From NCBI GenBank assembly GCA_019752335.1, contig JAIEMJ010000036.1, forward strand, positions 124,001-188,000: a stretch of DNA of 64,000 nt, in the 5' to 3' direction. A program made the translations under genes and the position numbers. The notes beneath the pieces are model-generated. The model was not told the origin of the DNA and ran no database searches. It saw nothing but the letters and a program-made list of their open reading frames with translations. Below are positions 25,238-33,256 of this stretch, piece after piece. The DNA is from Bryobacteraceae bacterium. Lineage in GTDB: Bacteria > Acidobacteriota > Terriglobia > Bryobacterales > Bryobacteraceae. Numbering within the stretch: position 1 is the stretch's first letter; each line of letters opens with the position of its first letter.

Positions 25238-25288
25238 AGGTTAGTATTCGACCGGGTGCAAAGCAGCCGGACCATGAAGGAGTTGATC

Positions 25289-26576
25289 ATGATTCGTCAG
25301 ACCATCCTGCTGGCCTGTTTGAGTGCAGGTGTTGCATTCTCGCAAGGACTAACCGCCACCTCCCCGTTGGTGGGATTGCCCGCCGCAACTTTCGGTGGCG
25401 CTGGCATTCCGAATACCGCCGTGGCAGTGCAAACGGTAAACAACAATGGCAACACTATCACCCTCGGCCTGAACGCGTCAGAGCGCTTTGCCAATCCGGT
25501 AGTAACTAACAACAACGCCGGTACGTTCTTCGCCTCCGTCGGGCCCAGACGCGCCGCCGAACCTGGCGCGCTGGAACTTCAATTTCTTCATCAGCGCGAC
25601 GACGGGCGGTGGCGCTGACGCCACTGGCCAATACACCTTCGACATCCTCTACGACATGGATCCCGCCAGCTTTACCCCCGGTGCCTCGTTAGGCCGGATG
25701 GTACTTCCCAACGCCGGATTCCCCTCGGTGGGCGGAGTTGTGCAGAATTCTCAGAACCTCGGCTTCGCCTACTTGCGGACGGCCGTTCCGGGTATCATCA
25801 CCCCGCCCGCCGGTTTCGCCAACCCTGGCGGTGTGCCGTTTGACCCCACCACCCCCGGCCACTACACCTTCGCGCTGCGCGCTTTCGACCTGCTCGGCAA
25901 CCAAGTTGCCCAAGTGGTGATTCACGTCAGCACCCTCGCCGACCCCAATGCCGTCACGCCGCCCGCGGGCAGCTATCAGGTCCGCTACTTCTCCAACCTG
26001 AACGCCGGCGACTCGTTCATCAACATCACCAACACCGGCGAGCGGGGGGCTGGTCTGGCGGCGGGCACCACGGCCAACACCACCGGCGCCATCTGCGTCA
26101 ACGCCTACGTCTTCTCCCCCGACGAACAGATGGTCTCCTGCTGTTCCTGTCCGGTTACCCCGAATGGCTTGGTTTCGATGTCGGCTTCCAGCTTGGTGTC
26201 GAACACGCTCACCCCGGCGGTGCCCACTTCCATCGTCGTGAAATTGGTTTCCACCATCCCCACCGTCGCCAATGGCTGCACCAATTCCGCCGCGGCTATC
26301 CAACCGTTGGCTCCGATTCCCCAACCCAACGGCCTCACCGTCGGCATGCTCGCCTGGGCCACCACGCTCCACGCGCCTGCTGTCGCTGGCCTGCCCTTCG
26401 CCACCACGGAGACGCCCTTCGCTCCCGCCACCCTCAGCACCGTTGCGGGCGCGGGTGACAACATCGGCGAATTGAATCGCTTGGCCCGTCTCTGCAATTT
26501 CATCAACGCCAACGGCAGCGGCTTCGGTATCTGCCGCGCCTGCCGCCTCGGCGGACTCGGCGCCGGCCGTCTCTAA
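25289..26576 (+). pseudogene. Secreted acidobacterial protein paralog 2, single-base frameshift
   Basis: This copy is closely similar to paralog 1 throughout: MIRQTILLACLSAGVAFSQG signal, 'TATSPLVGLPAATFGGAG', then after the break 'RWNFNFFI', 'GQYTFDILYDMDP', 'VSCCSCPVTPNGLVSMS' and 'GSGFGICRACRLGGLG'. The frame from ATG 25289 runs into a TGA at 25616-25618. Removing one base from the GGGCCC run at 25541-25546 restores a continuous protein of about 428 residues that matches paralog 1. So either the gene has a one-base insertion or the sequence has an error there. Both halves keep coding-quality sequence, so any inactivation is recent. The Shine-Dalgarno AAGGAG is intact. Confidence 0.8.
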
Positions 26577-26602
26577 ATTCCTCCCGGAAGAGTGCATCTC
26601 CC

Positions 26603-26643
26603 ACGGCGGAGCGGGTGTCAAACCCCGCTCCGCCGTTCCTTTT
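26603..26643 (+). terminator. Rho-independent terminator of paralog 2
   Basis: A perfect 13-bp stem, ACGGCGGAGCGGG (26603-26615) with CCCGCTCCGCCGT (26624-26636), an 8-base loop, then TCCTTTT. It shares the ACGGCGGA core with the terminator of paralog 1. Confidence 0.85.
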
Positions 26644-26660
26644 GCGCTAGGCTGATTCCC

Positions 26661-28079
26661 ATGTGGAACCTCCTCGCGATAGCGCTGCTCGCGCAAACCA
26701 ACTACGACCTCGTCATCCGCAACGCCCGTGTCATGGATCCCGCCAGCGGACTGGATGCCGTCCGCACCGTGGGCATCGCCGCCGGCAAGATCGCCATCAT
26801 TAGCGAAGCACCCGTGTCCGGCCGCCAGCAGATCGACGGCTCCGGCCTGGTGCTCTCGCCCGGCTTCATCGATCTGCACTGGCACGGCACGAACCCCGCC
26901 AGTGGCCGATACCAACTGATGGACGGCGTCACCACGACGCTCGAACTCGAGATCGGCGTCGCCGACCTCGACAAATACTACGCTGAGCGCCAGGGTAAGT
27001 CCTACGTGAACTTCGGCGCCTCCATCGGCCATCCGCCCGTGCGCATGGCCGTGTTGGGGGATAAAGGCGAGTTTGTCCCCAGCGGCCCCGCCGGCTTCGC
27101 GCGCGCCACGCCCGCACAACTCGAGCAGATCAAGCAACGCATCGAAGCCGGTTTGCGCCAAGGTGCGGTCGCGGTGGGCTTCGGCATCGCTTACACCCAC
27201 GGCGCCAGCTATGGCGAAATCATCGAGATGTTTCGCCTCGCGGCCAAATACAACGCGACGTGCCACGTACACCTGCGCGGTACCTCCAGCGCCGCCAGCG
27301 TCACGGCTGATCGTGAGTTAGGCCTCAGCGAAGTCATCGCCGCCGCCGCCATTGCCGGAGCCAAACTCCACGTCGTCCACATCAATTCGAGCGGCCAGGA
27401 AGGTACCGCGCAGCTGCTGCGCAGCATCGCCGACGCCCGCGCCCACGGCGTCGACGTCACCACCGAAGCTTACCCCTACACCGCGGGCCTCACCCGCATC
27501 GAGTCCGCCCTCTTTGACTCGTGGACCGACCGTCTCCCCTCCGACTACCAGAACCTCCAATGGAGTGCCACCGGCGAACGCCTCACCCGCGAGACCTTTC
27601 TGAAGTACCGCCGTCAAGGCGGCCTGGTGCTCACGCATGCGAACACCGAAGAACGCGTCCGCACCGCCATTCTCAGCCCGCTCACCATGATCGCCTCGGA
27701 CGGCTTCGACGTCATCGAAGGCCAAGGCCATCCCCGCTCCGCCGGCACGTTTTCCCGCGTGCTGGCCAAATACGTGCGCGAGGAGAAATCGCTCAGCCTG
27801 ATGGACGCCCTGCGCAAGATGACCATCATGCCCGCCCAGCGCCTGGAAGGCCGCGTCCCCGCCATGCGTCAAAAAGGCCGCATCGCCCTCGGCGCCGACG
27901 CCGACCTCACCCTCTTCGACCCCACCCAAATCCGCGACCAAGCCACCTACGAAAAGCCCGCTCAGTTCTCCGTCGGCGTCCGCTACGTCCTGCTCAAAGG
28001 CCAGGTCGCCGTCCGCGAAGGCAAGCCCGTCGACTCCACCCACGCCGGCCAACCCATCCGCGCCCCCGTGTCTTTCTGA
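26661..28079 (+). CDS. N-acyl-D-amino-acid deacylase / D-aminoacylase-like amidohydrolase
   Basis: Amidohydrolase-superfamily enzyme of 472 residues. It has the small beta domain first ('YDLVIRNARVMDPASGLD'), the metal motif in 'GFIDLHWHGTNP', later His ligands in 'CHVHLRGT' and 'LHVVHINSSG', and the Asp in 'MIASDGFDVIEGQGHP'. The C-terminal 'GRIALGADADLTLFDP' is typical of this family. Members deacylate N-acyl-D-amino acids or D-peptides. A short signal-like N-terminus (MWNLLAIALLAQTN) suggests export. The Cys that bridges metals in classical D-aminoacylase is replaced by Glu in 'LELEIG', so the substrate class is open. The long 5' frame extension to 26592 lies over the terminator and is not used; TAGGCT lies 7 nt before ATG 26661. 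Confidence 0.85.
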   Translation: MWNLLAIALLAQTNYDLVIRNARVMDPASGLDAVRTVGIAAGKIAIISEAPVSGRQQIDGSGLVLSPGFIDLHWHGTNPASGRYQLMDGVTTTLELEIGVADLDKYYAERQGKSYVNFGASIGHPPVRMAVLGDKGEFVPSGPAGFARATPAQLEQIKQRIEAGLRQGAVAVGFGIAYTHGASYGEIIEMFRLAAKYNATCHVHLRGTSSAASVTADRELGLSEVIAAAAIAGAKLHVVHINSSGQEGTAQLLRSIADARAHGVDVTTEAYPYTAGLTRIESALFDSWTDRLPSDYQNLQWSATGERLTRETFLKYRRQGGLVLTHANTEERVRTAILSPLTMIASDGFDVIEGQGHPRSAGTFSRVLAKYVREEKSLSLMDALRKMTIMPAQRLEGRVPAMRQKGRIALGADADLTLFDPTQIRDQATYEKPAQFSVGVRYVLLKGQVAVREGKPVDSTHAGQPIRAPVSF

Positions 28080-28276
28080 TTTTCGCGCCCTCGACGCTAC
28101 AGCGGTCCCACCGTTCATCCAACGCGAAAACCCACGCTATCGCGCGTCTGCTTCGGGAAAATTTAGGTCGTCTTGAGCTGCTCCTTGCCTCGGCCTTATC
28201 ACTCGAGACCAACGTCCCGTTGAACTGCGACCGGCCTTTTGTCCATAGGGCGAGAAAGCTTCGTACCTTGGGATAT

Positions 28277-28648
28277 ATGGAGTACATGGTAGTACCGAGC
28301 ATGGGCGCACTTCTGGGGATGTGTCTATTTCTCATTTTCGTCGTGGTGCCCAGAATTCGAGCCTACGCCTTTGCCGCCCTGGTAGCTCCGTTCGCCACCA
28401 GTATCGTTTTTCTAATTGGTGCTTTGATCTTCGCGGATATGAATCCTGCCAACGAATACGGGCCGTCGTATGTTCCGAACGGAACCGAACGTGATCCAAC
28501 CAACATCGAAGTCGGGCTTTGGCTGCTTGCGGTTATTCTCACTCTTGCTTTTTCTGTCGTGGTTGGCGTGCGATTGCAACGTATGGCTACCGAAATGTTT
28601 CAAAACTTCTGGAAGAAACCCTCACTAACTCGCCTCGACTTGAAATAG
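28277..28648 (+). CDS. Three-helix membrane protein of unknown function
   Basis: Protein of 123 residues with three hydrophobic segments: 'MGALLGMCLFLIFVVV' near the N-terminus, 'LVAPFATSIVFLIGALIF', and 'VGLWLLAVILTLAFSVVVGV', then a short cytosolic tail. Between helices 2 and 3 lies a polar loop ('NEYGPSYVPNGTERDP'). I do not recognise the family. The frame is open far upstream only because it runs antisense-like through the deacylase gene; ATG 28277 with GGGA 5 nt before it is the sensible start. The 197 bp between it and the deacylase hold no other gene, and this region is lower in GC than its surroundings. Confidence 0.6.
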   Translation: MEYMVVPSMGALLGMCLFLIFVVVPRIRAYAFAALVAPFATSIVFLIGALIFADMNPANEYGPSYVPNGTERDPTNIEVGLWLLAVILTLAFSVVVGVRLQRMATEMFQNFWKKPSLTRLDLK

Positions 28649-28779
28649 GGATTAATCCCGAGCAATCCGTTTTCGATGATGCGCCGCCCACATCCACCAT
28701 GTGAGCTAGGAGAAACAAGCAAGGCTACTTGCCGCCTTCCGCCCAACCAGCCGGGACGATAGTGACCGGGTCAAGTGGT

Positions 28780-28797
28780 GACGGGCTTCAGCCCGTC
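28780..28797. repeat. Intergenic GC hairpin (GGGCTTCAGCCC type)
   Basis: GACGGGCT TC AGCCCGTC, 8-bp perfect arms with a two-base loop, located between genes. It belongs to the same class of short tight hairpins as those at 34718 and 52499. Confidence 0.5.
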
Positions 28798-28800
28798 CAT

Positions 28801-29052
28801 CGATTCGTTGGGTTGCTATTGGCGAGTATGATCATATCCGGCCGTGCCGGTGCTCAGGATCCGGGAAAGTTCGCCGGTACTTGGGAGGCCGAGAGTGCTG
28901 GCAACATGGGGGTACTGCCGTTCAAGGCCAAGCAGGATGACAGGGCTGTAGTCGGCAACGAGATAAGGCTGGAAGGCGACCTCGCTGCATTCCTGACCCC
29001 GCTCGATCCTCCCAATCTCAAGCCCTTTCGCCTACGCTTTGCCTCTGCGCGC
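28801..29052 (+). pseudogene. Degraded secreted-protein fragment
   Basis: The plus frame here reads 'RFVGLLLASMIISGRAGAQ', a signal-peptide-like stretch, then 'DPGKFAGTWEAESAGN' and 'GNEIRLEGDLAAFLTP'. 'GTWEAE' beginnings occur in small secreted acidobacterial beta-barrel proteins. There is no good start or ribosome site, and no stop before the frame runs antisense into the ADOP gene at 29106, so the fragment has lost its end. It fills most of the 458-bp gap between 28648 and 29107. The call rests on weak similarity. Confidence 0.3.
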
Positions 29053-29106
29053 TCAGAAAGGATCGCTTACAATCGACGACGCAGCGAAAAGGAACCGCAT
29101 CTGGTC

Positions 29107-31674
29107 CTATTCCCGCAGCGCCCGGGCCGGGTCAATGTGCCAAGCCCGCCACAGCGGACCCGCCGAGGCCAGCACCGCTACGCCAAGCAGCACGAAGCCG
29201 GGAGCCAAGAAACTCGCGAAATCGTGGGTCTCGACGCCGTAGAGCAGGGAAGCGATCCCCCGTGCAAGCAGCCAGGCGGCGCCCAGGCCGCTGGCGATGC
29301 CCAGCAGCGTCGCACCCAGGCCATCCCGCAAGACCAGCGACGCCATCTGCCCGCGGCTTGCCCCCAGCGCCAGCCGGATGCCGAGTTCCCTCGTCCGCCG
29401 CGTGATCGCTTGGCTCACCACGCCGTAGATGCCGATCGCGGCCATCGCCAAGGCCAGCAACGCAAAGCCCGTCACGAGCCACGCGAGCGACCTCGGCGCG
29501 CGCGTCGCGCTGGTCACCACGGCTTCTAACGGCAGCACGCGCGTCACCGCGCAGGAGGCGCAGACCTCGCGCGCCAGTCCGGGTAAACGCCGCGAGAAGG
29601 CTGACGCGTCGCCCGCTAAGCGCGCCGCCACGAACAACGACGGCGGCGGCGTGATCGCCTGCGTCATCGGCAAGTACACTTCGCCCTCCACCCACTCGGG
29701 CGGACCCGTCATTGCGTAGTTCTTCACATCTCCCACCACGCCCACAATCGTGCGCCATTCGCTTTGCCAGACCGCGCGCAAACGGCGACCCACCGGGCTC
29801 CGATCCGGCCAGAACCGCCGCGCCATCGCCTGGCTGATCAGCACCACCGGAGCCGACGGCGCCGTGTCCCCCATGGTGAACGCGCGCCCCTGCAACAGCG
29901 GCACACCGAGCGTGGCCAGGTGTTCGGGCGTCGTCGCGGTCACCCAGAGCGGAATCTGCGGCGCCTGCGGCGGCCGCGGATGATCCTCGATGGCTGCCGT
30001 AAAAGCGCTGATCTCCGGCGACAGCGGCAGCACGTTCATCACTGCCGCATGGCGCACGCCCGGGTGCGCGAGCAAGCTCTCGCGGAGTTCACCGGCCAAT
30101 GCGGCGGCCTTCGCCGTCGAGGCGATCAGCGCCGGGCTGGGGCTCACCTCCGCGATCACCACGCCGGATGGCGCGAAGCCAGGGTCCACCTGTCGCAACA
30201 GCCATAGACTACGCAACAGCAGGCCGGCGCTCACCAACAGGATCGTCGCGAACGCGGCCTCGCTCAGAATCAGCATGTGCCCGGTGGCCGGCCGCTGACG
30301 CTTCTTCTGCCGCGCGGCCGCGAACCCAAACAGCAGCCCGGCCATGATCGCCACCGCCAGGCTAAAGCAAACGGCGCGCAGGTCGAGCCCTACCTCGGCC
30401 AGTCGCGGCGTATCAGCGGGCAGTAGTCTTTTTAGTGCCGCGATCTGCGCAGCGGCGGCGCCGGCGCCCAACGCGCCGCCCAGCGTGGCTAGCAGCAGCC
30501 CTTCGGTCATCAACTGTCTCGTCAATCGACCCCGCGTCGCCCCCAGCGCTGCCCGCATCGTGAGTTCTGCTTGGCGCGCCGCCGTCTGTCCCAAGAGGAG
30601 GTTCGCCACATTTACCACCGCGATCAGCAGCACCAGCGCCACCACGCCGAACAACAGCCACGCCTGCACGCGCGCGCCGCTCACCAGTGCTTCGCGTAAC
30701 TCGACCCCGTCCGCGTCCGTGCCCCAGGCATCTGGCATGCGCCAGGGAAACAGGCTACGGATGCGCGGAATCCAACCGCGCATCTCCGCCACGGCCGCGG
30801 GCAAGCTCACCCCATCGCGCAAGCGGCCCACCACCGACACTCCGCCGGAGCCCCAATAGAGGCCCACATTGCGCGGATCCAGCGTCATTGGCACCCAGAC
30901 CTTCACGCTGGCCGCCGGATAGGCGAAGCCCGCCGGCATCACGCCCACAATCTCGAAGCTCTGCTCATCCAACTGGAGCTTTTGTCCAATCGCGTCGCTC
31001 CGTCCGCCAAAGCGCTCTCTCCAAAAGTGATCGCTCAACACGGCGACCCGCGTCCGGCCCGGCTCGTCTTCGCCATCCACCAACGCGCGGCCCAGTCGCG
31101 GCGCTACGCCGAGCACGCGGAAGAAGTTCGCCGACACCTCGGCGCCCTCCTGCCGCTCCAGCCCCTCGCGTCCCGGCGTGTTGAAGGCCCGCACGCCCAG
31201 ATGCGCCGCATAGTCCACCATGCGGCTCTGCGCGCGCAGCGTCGCATAGGGGCCGCGCATGCCAAGGGCCTCCGCCGCAAAGAGTTTCTCCGGCGCCGCA
31301 AACGGCAGCGGCCGCAGCAATACGCCGTCGATCAGGCTGAAGCCCGCAGTCGCCGAGCCGATCCCGAGGGCCATCGTCGCCAGCGCCATCGCCGTAAACG
31401 TGCGCTGGCGTCCCAGCCGCCGCACGCCGAAGCTAAGGTCCTGCTGGAAGTGCTCCCAGGCCGTGGTCCCCCGCGCCTCGCGGCACCCTTCCTTGATCTC
31501 GTCCAGCCGGCCCATGGTTGCTATGGCCTCGCGTCGGGCCTCCGCGGGCGTCCGGCCTTGCCGCACCAGTTGCTCGATTTCTCGCTCCAGATGCTCCGCC
31601 AACTCGGCTTCCAGTTCGCTTTCGACGCGCGTCCGCCACAGAATCGCGCGCAAGCGCAAAAGTGCTCCCCTCAT
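29107..31674 (-). CDS. ADOP-family ABC transporter permease (PadR-linked)
   Basis: Permease of 855 residues. The cytosolic N-terminal domain is present ('ELEAELAEHLEREIEQLVRQ', 'EARREAIATMGRLDEIKEGC'), then 'LSFGVRRLGRQRTF' and the first helix 'MALATMALGIGSATAGF'. Two MacB-like periplasmic domains and two FtsX units follow, ending 'ASAGPLWRAWHIDPARALRE'. ATG 31674 overlaps the TGA of padR by 4 bp, so translation is coupled. The longer frame to 31719 lies inside padR and is rejected. Compared with the ADOP at 4336 this gene is higher in GC and nearly free of TTA codons. Cargo unknown. Confidence 0.92.
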   Translation of the reverse strand: MRGALLRLRAILWRTRVESELEAELAEHLEREIEQLVRQGRTPAEARREAIATMGRLDEIKEGCREARGTTAWEHFQQDLSFGVRRLGRQRTFTAMALATMALGIGSATAGFSLIDGVLLRPLPFAAPEKLFAAEALGMRGPYATLRAQSRMVDYAAHLGVRAFNTPGREGLERQEGAEVSANFFRVLGVAPRLGRALVDGEDEPGRTRVAVLSDHFWRERFGGRSDAIGQKLQLDEQSFEIVGVMPAGFAYPAASVKVWVPMTLDPRNVGLYWGSGGVSVVGRLRDGVSLPAAVAEMRGWIPRIRSLFPWRMPDAWGTDADGVELREALVSGARVQAWLLFGVVALVLLIAVVNVANLLLGQTAARQAELTMRAALGATRGRLTRQLMTEGLLLATLGGALGAGAAAAQIAALKRLLPADTPRLAEVGLDLRAVCFSLAVAIMAGLLFGFAAARQKKRQRPATGHMLILSEAAFATILLVSAGLLLRSLWLLRQVDPGFAPSGVVIAEVSPSPALIASTAKAAALAGELRESLLAHPGVRHAAVMNVLPLSPEISAFTAAIEDHPRPPQAPQIPLWVTATTPEHLATLGVPLLQGRAFTMGDTAPSAPVVLISQAMARRFWPDRSPVGRRLRAVWQSEWRTIVGVVGDVKNYAMTGPPEWVEGEVYLPMTQAITPPPSLFVAARLAGDASAFSRRLPGLAREVCASCAVTRVLPLEAVVTSATRAPRSLAWLVTGFALLALAMAAIGIYGVVSQAITRRTRELGIRLALGASRGQMASLVLRDGLGATLLGIASGLGAAWLLARGIASLLYGVETHDFASFLAPGFVLLGVAVLASAGPLWRAWHIDPARALRE

Positions 31675-31997
31675 GCTGACTCCAGGATCGCGCTCACCGC
31701 GTTCGACAAACGGCTCCATTGCTCGGTCTCCCGCTTCAACTGTTGGCGGCCGGCTTTAGTGAGCGCATAAACCTTGGCTTGCCGGCCCGTCTCCGTCGCC
31801 TGCCACTCCCCGGCGATCCAGCCCTCATGCTCCAGCTTGTGCAGAGCCGGATAAAGCGACCCATGGCTCACCTGCAGCGCCTCATTCGACATCTGCCTCA
31901 GACGCGCCGAGATGGCCCAACCCGTACGCGGTTCCTGGTGCAGAAGTTTGAGAATCAGAACGTCGAGCGTCCCTTGTAGTAAAGCGGCTGGTTTCAT
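31671..31997 (-). CDS. PadR-family transcriptional regulator
   Basis: PadR regulator of 108 residues: MKPAALLQGTLDVLILKLLH opening, 'GWAISARLRQMSNEALQVSH', the signature 'GSLYPALHKLEHEGWI', wing 'RQAKVYALTKAGRQQLKRE' and C-terminal helix. ATG 31997 is preferred because GGGAG lies 10 nt upstream; longer versions would start within the operator. A 38-bp near-perfect palindrome lies 15 bp upstream and is the obvious operator. The gene overlaps its ADOP partner by 4 bp, and the divergent gene at 32084 begins 34 bp beyond the palindrome, so one site could control both directions. Confidence 0.93.
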   Translation of the reverse strand: MKPAALLQGTLDVLILKLLHQEPRTGWAISARLRQMSNEALQVSHGSLYPALHKLEHEGWIAGEWQATETGRQAKVYALTKAGRQQLKRETEQWSRLSNAVSAILESA

Positions 31998-32012
31998 CGC
32001 ATCGGCTCCCAA

Positions 32013-32050
32013 TGATTCAGATACCCGATACGTGTCGGATATCTGAATCA
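32013..32050. promoter_or_regulatory. 38-bp palindromic PadR operator
   Basis: Outer arms TGATTCAGATA (32013-32023) and TATCTGAATCA (32040-32050) are perfect 11-bp inverted repeats. Inside lies a second, almost perfect one, CCGA-TACGTG-TCGG (32025-32038). The spacing covers nearly four helical turns and could hold two PadR dimers. It sits between padR (start 31997) and the divergent gene (start 32084). Confidence 0.72.
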
Positions 32051-32083
32051 AAGCATGCCCTGATTCGGGCGATAATGTCAAGC

Positions 32084-33256
32084 ATGGGTACAAAAACCAT
32101 CGCCATCGGCGCCGACTGGGCGCCGGACCGCGCCACCACCGCCGCCGTCCCCTGGACCCTCTGGTGCTGCGTCGCCGCTGTCACCTCCGTCATCCTCGGT
32201 GCCCATTGGGACATCGCCTGGCATCGCTCCATCGGCCGCGACGACTTCTGGACCCCGCCTCACGTCGCCATCTACTTCTGCGGCGTCCTCGCTGGACTCG
32301 CCTGCGCCTGGCTCATCCTCTCGACGACGTTTGACCGTTCCCGCCAAGCCAACACCGTTCGCATCTGGGGCCTGCACGCCCCGCTCGGCGCCTTCATCAT
32401 CTCCTGGGGTGGCGCGGCGATGCTGACCTCCGCCCCCTTTGACGACTGGTGGCACAACGCCTATGGGCTCGACACGAAGATCCTCAGCCCGCCGCACGTA
32501 TTGCTCATCCTCGGCGTGTTCGGCGTGATGATGGGCACCATGATGCTCATCCTCGGCCAGATGAACCGCGCCGAACGGCCCACGCAACGCAAGCTCTCGC
32601 TGCTCTTCCTCTACATCGGCGGCATGATTCTGGTGCTGCTTTCGATTCTCGTCATGGAGCTCACCTTCCGCGTGCAGATGCACAACGCCGGCTTCTATCG
32701 CGTGGTCGCCGTCACCATGATCCCCGTGCTGGTGGGCGTCGGCCAAGCCTCGCGCCAACGTTGGGGGGCCACCGGCGCCGCCGCCGTCTACATGCTGGTC
32801 ATCTGCGCCTTCCAGTGGATTCTGCCCCTCTTTCCCGCCTCGCCGAAGCTGGGCCCTGTCTACTATCCGGTGACGCACTTCGTCCCGCCGGGCTTCCCGC
32901 TCTTGCTCATCGTGCCCGCCCTGGCGATTGATCTGTTGCGCGCGCGCTTCTCTGCCTGGCCCCACTGGCGGCTAAGCCTGTTGCTGGGCACCGCCGCGCT
33001 GGCCGTCTTTATCGCGGTGCAATGGCCCTTCAGCAATTTCCTGATGACCGACTACGCGAAGAATTGGTTCTTCGGAACCCACTACTACGACTACGGCCAA
33101 GGCCCCCGCTCTTCCATGCGCCGCAACGTCTTTTTCCTCACCGACAAATCCACCGCCGACTTCTATACCCGCATGGCCATGGCCTTCGGCTTCGCCACCC
33201 TTACCGCCTGGTTCGGGCTCGGTTGGGGCGCCTGGATGCGCCGGATCGTTCGATGA
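32084..33256 (+). CDS. Polytopic membrane protein with duplicated WH...PPHV motif
   Basis: Integral membrane protein of 390 residues with about nine helices; I do not recognise the family. It carries an internal repeat: residues 43-61 and 120-139 both follow D-x2-W-H-x3-G-x-D-x(3-4)-[TS]-P-P-H-V, each at a membrane boundary. Four conserved His and the Asp residues could bind a metal or heme. The C-terminal part has another polar cluster, 'GTHYYDYGQG'. ATG 32084 is 5 nt from TAATGT; ATG 32075 is an alternative. The TGA overlaps the ATG of the next gene, whose product has His-x-His-Pro motifs, so the two act together. The PadR palindrome lies directly upstream. Confidence 0.72.
   Translation: MGTKTIAIGADWAPDRATTAAVPWTLWCCVAAVTSVILGAHWDIAWHRSIGRDDFWTPPHVAIYFCGVLAGLACAWLILSTTFDRSRQANTVRIWGLHAPLGAFIISWGGAAMLTSAPFDDWWHNAYGLDTKILSPPHVLLILGVFGVMMGTMMLILGQMNRAERPTQRKLSLLFLYIGGMILVLLSILVMELTFRVQMHNAGFYRVVAVTMIPVLVGVGQASRQRWGATGAAAVYMLVICAFQWILPLFPASPKLGPVYYPVTHFVPPGFPLLLIVPALAIDLLRARFSAWPHWRLSLLLGTAALAVFIAVQWPFSNFLMTDYAKNWFFGTHYYDYGQGPRSSMRRNVFFLTDKSTADFYTRMAMAFGFATLTAWFGLGWGAWMRRIVR

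Larger units (their letters stand above)
24911..25288. other. Intergenic region between the tandem paralogs
   Basis: This 378-bp stretch holds the terminator of paralog 1 (24930-24968), an inverted repeat (25209-25237) and the AAGGAG ribosome site of paralog 2 (25277-25282). The palindromic hexamer AGTACT occurs three times (near 24974, 25026 and 25138). It is clearly more AT-rich than its surroundings. I see no credible gene or structured RNA in it. Confidence 0.5.

Noticed and set aside
25240-25288. Possible c-di-GMP (GEMM-like) riboswitch before paralog 2, from a GCAAAGC and GCCGG stretch
   Set aside because: The rest of the aptamer (paired P1, GGCAAACC-like loop, tetraloop receptor) is not present, and paralog 1 has nothing similar.
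25689-27272. Minus-strand open frame of 527 codons over paralog 2 and the deacylase gene
   Set aside because: It spans two well-supported plus-strand genes and a terminator. The product is His/Gly/Ala-rich and typical of antisense reading in GC-rich DNA.
27521-28276. Long 5' extension of the three-helix membrane protein
   Set aside because: The frame overlaps the deacylase gene in another frame and encodes Arg/Pro/His-rich low-complexity sequence; ATG 28277 fits the protein.
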